From: an uncultured Phascolarctobacterium sp.
GTDB taxonomy: Bacteria; Bacillota; Negativicutes; Acidaminococcales; Acidaminococcaceae
Reading direction: 5' to 3'
Length of the DNA: 5,822 nucleotides
Assembly (NCBI GenBank): GCA_900554395.1
Contig: USHB01000109.1
Location: 1 to 5,822, forward strand
Shown here: one piece after another, positions 4,930-5,822 of the stretch
Layout: each line of letters opens with the position of its first letter
How positions within the stretch are numbered: the first letter of the stretch is position 1
Program-made: the position numbers and the translations under genes
Notes under the pieces: generated by a model
What the model saw: only the letters and a program-made list of their open reading frames with translations
What the model was told of the DNA's origin: nothing
Database searches by the model: none

Positions 4930-5822
4930 ATGAAAAACAGATGGCTTATCGCACTGGCGGCAGTCGGCATCCACATTTCCATCGGCAGCGTTTATGCCTG
5001 GAGCGTGCTTACACGCCCCATTATGCAGCAGCTTGGTTTCAGCCTGCAGGAAACAACATGGACTTTTTCCATCGCCATTTTATTTTTGGGGCTTTCCGCC
5101 GGATTCCTGGGCGGCTTTGTAGAACGGAACGGCCCGCGCAAAAGCGGCTTTGCCAGCGCGTTATTTTTTGGCACGGGCATGCTTGGCACCGCCCTTGCCG
5201 TACATCTTGAAAGCCTTGCTTTGCTGTATCTGTTTTATGGTTTTATCGGCGGCATAGGTCTTGGCATCGGCTATATAACGCCGGTATCAACACTGGTAAA
5301 ATGGTTTCCCAACAACCGCGGCTTTGCCACCGGCCTTGCCATTATGGGCTTTGGCTTTGCAAGTTTAATTGCCGGCCCTTTAATGCAGTATCTGGTGGCC
5401 AATTACGGGCTTGCGCAGAACTTTGTTATTTTAGGCGCCGCTTATATGCTGATAATGGTGCTTTCCGCATCTTACCTGGAACCGCCCAAAACACAGCCGC
5501 AAACGCAGCAGACGGCATCCGCGAACCGCACCACGCTTTTGCAGCCCAAAAACTATACGGCCGCGCAGGCGCTTAAAACATGGCAGTTCTACGCACTGTG
5601 GTGGATATTTTTCACCAACATCACCTGCGGCATCGGGCTACTTGCCGTTGCCTCACCCATGGCGCAGGAAGTTGTAGGCATGTCGCCGGAAGAAGCGGCC
5701 TCCATGGTAGGCATTATCGGTTTAATTAACGGCGGCGGACGCATTGCCTGGTCAACGGTTTCCGATTATATCGGCAGGCGCAGCGTTTACGTTTTGTTTT
5801 TCCTTATAGAAATTGCCGCTTT
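4930..5822 (+). CDS. OFA-family MFS transporter (oxalate/formate antiporter type), 3' end cut off
   Basis: 297 complete codons of an open frame run off the window; family members are about 400 residues. It is a polytopic inner-membrane protein with six hydrophobic segments (roughly 6-27, 45-66, 75-92, 98-116, 132-155, 162-181), a polar central loop (182-215), and the start of the second half. Family marks are GSVYAWSVL (19-27), the motif-A loop GGFVERNGPRKSG (61-73), GIGYITPVSTLVKWFP (112-127), and GGGRIAWSTVSDYIGRR (268-284). R271 lies where OxlT of Oxalobacter has its substrate-binding Arg272; that alignment is my inference. The start is chosen for AAGGAG at 4915-4920; an in-frame ATG at 4912 overlaps that site and has none of its own. 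Placement behind a ZTP riboswitch suggests transport of formate or another one-carbon-related organic acid, but OFA members have varied substrates. Confidence 0.9.
   Translation, partial: MKNRWLIALAAVGIHISIGSVYAWSVLTRPIMQQLGFSLQETTWTFSIAILFLGLSAGFLGGFVERNGPRKSGFASALFFGTGMLGTALAVHLESLALLYLFYGFIGGIGLGIGYITPVSTLVKWFPNNRGFATGLAIMGFGFASLIAGPLMQYLVANYGLAQNFVILGAAYMLIMVLSASYLEPPKTQPQTQQTASANRTTLLQPKNYTAAQALKTWQFYALWWIFFTNITCGIGLLAVASPMAQEVVGMSPEEAASMVGIIGLINGGGRIAWSTVSDYIGRRSVYVLFFLIEIAA

Noticed and set aside
4860..5210. 116-codon + strand open frame overlapping the riboswitch terminator and transporter start
   Set aside because: It begins inside the terminator and runs out of frame with the clear OFA transporter reading frame.

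Overview
The window looks like chromosomal DNA from a low-to-mid GC Gram-positive-type bacterium (Bacillota). A ZTP-type riboswitch, AGGAG-type ribosome binding sites, consensus TTGACA/TATAAT promoter elements and immunity-protein families common in gut anaerobes all point that way. Negativicutes is a guess I cannot test here.

Left part (1-1300): an AT-rich patch of small immunity-type genes. On the + strand are the last 69 codons of a SMI1/KNR4 (SUKH) protein (2-211) and an unrecognised 149-residue acidic protein (284-733). Facing them on the - strand is an Imm1-family protein (893-1297). A long, strongly structured inverted repeat (786-847), T-rich on both sides, lies between the convergent genes and probably terminates transcription from both directions. 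No toxin gene is visible.

Middle part (1369-4640, - strand): a two-gene operon. A Uup-like ABC-F ATPase (2739-4640) is followed after 11 bases by a NorM-type MATE efflux transporter (1369-2727), whose ribosome binding site starts right after the ABC-F stop codon. The Imm1 gene lies 71 bases further downstream and may be transcribed with them.

Right part (4641-5822): a divergent intergenic region rich in control signals. It holds a - strand promoter for the ABC-F operon, a 49-bp imperfect palindrome, and a perfect-consensus + strand promoter that drives a structured leader. The leader reads as a ZTP (pfl-motif) aptamer. Its pseudoknot strand is also the 5' arm of an intrinsic terminator, so it should be a transcriptional ON switch. 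A second 9-bp hairpin covers the ribosome binding site. The controlled gene (4930 to the window end, cut off) is an OFA-family major facilitator transporter of the oxalate/formate antiporter type. This fits ZTP as a signal of 10-formyl-tetrahydrofolate (one-carbon) shortage.

I see no mobile element, CRISPR array, tRNA or rRNA. The regulatory leader at 4700-4930 is the most interesting part. The protein-coding genes belong to known families, except the 149-residue one.
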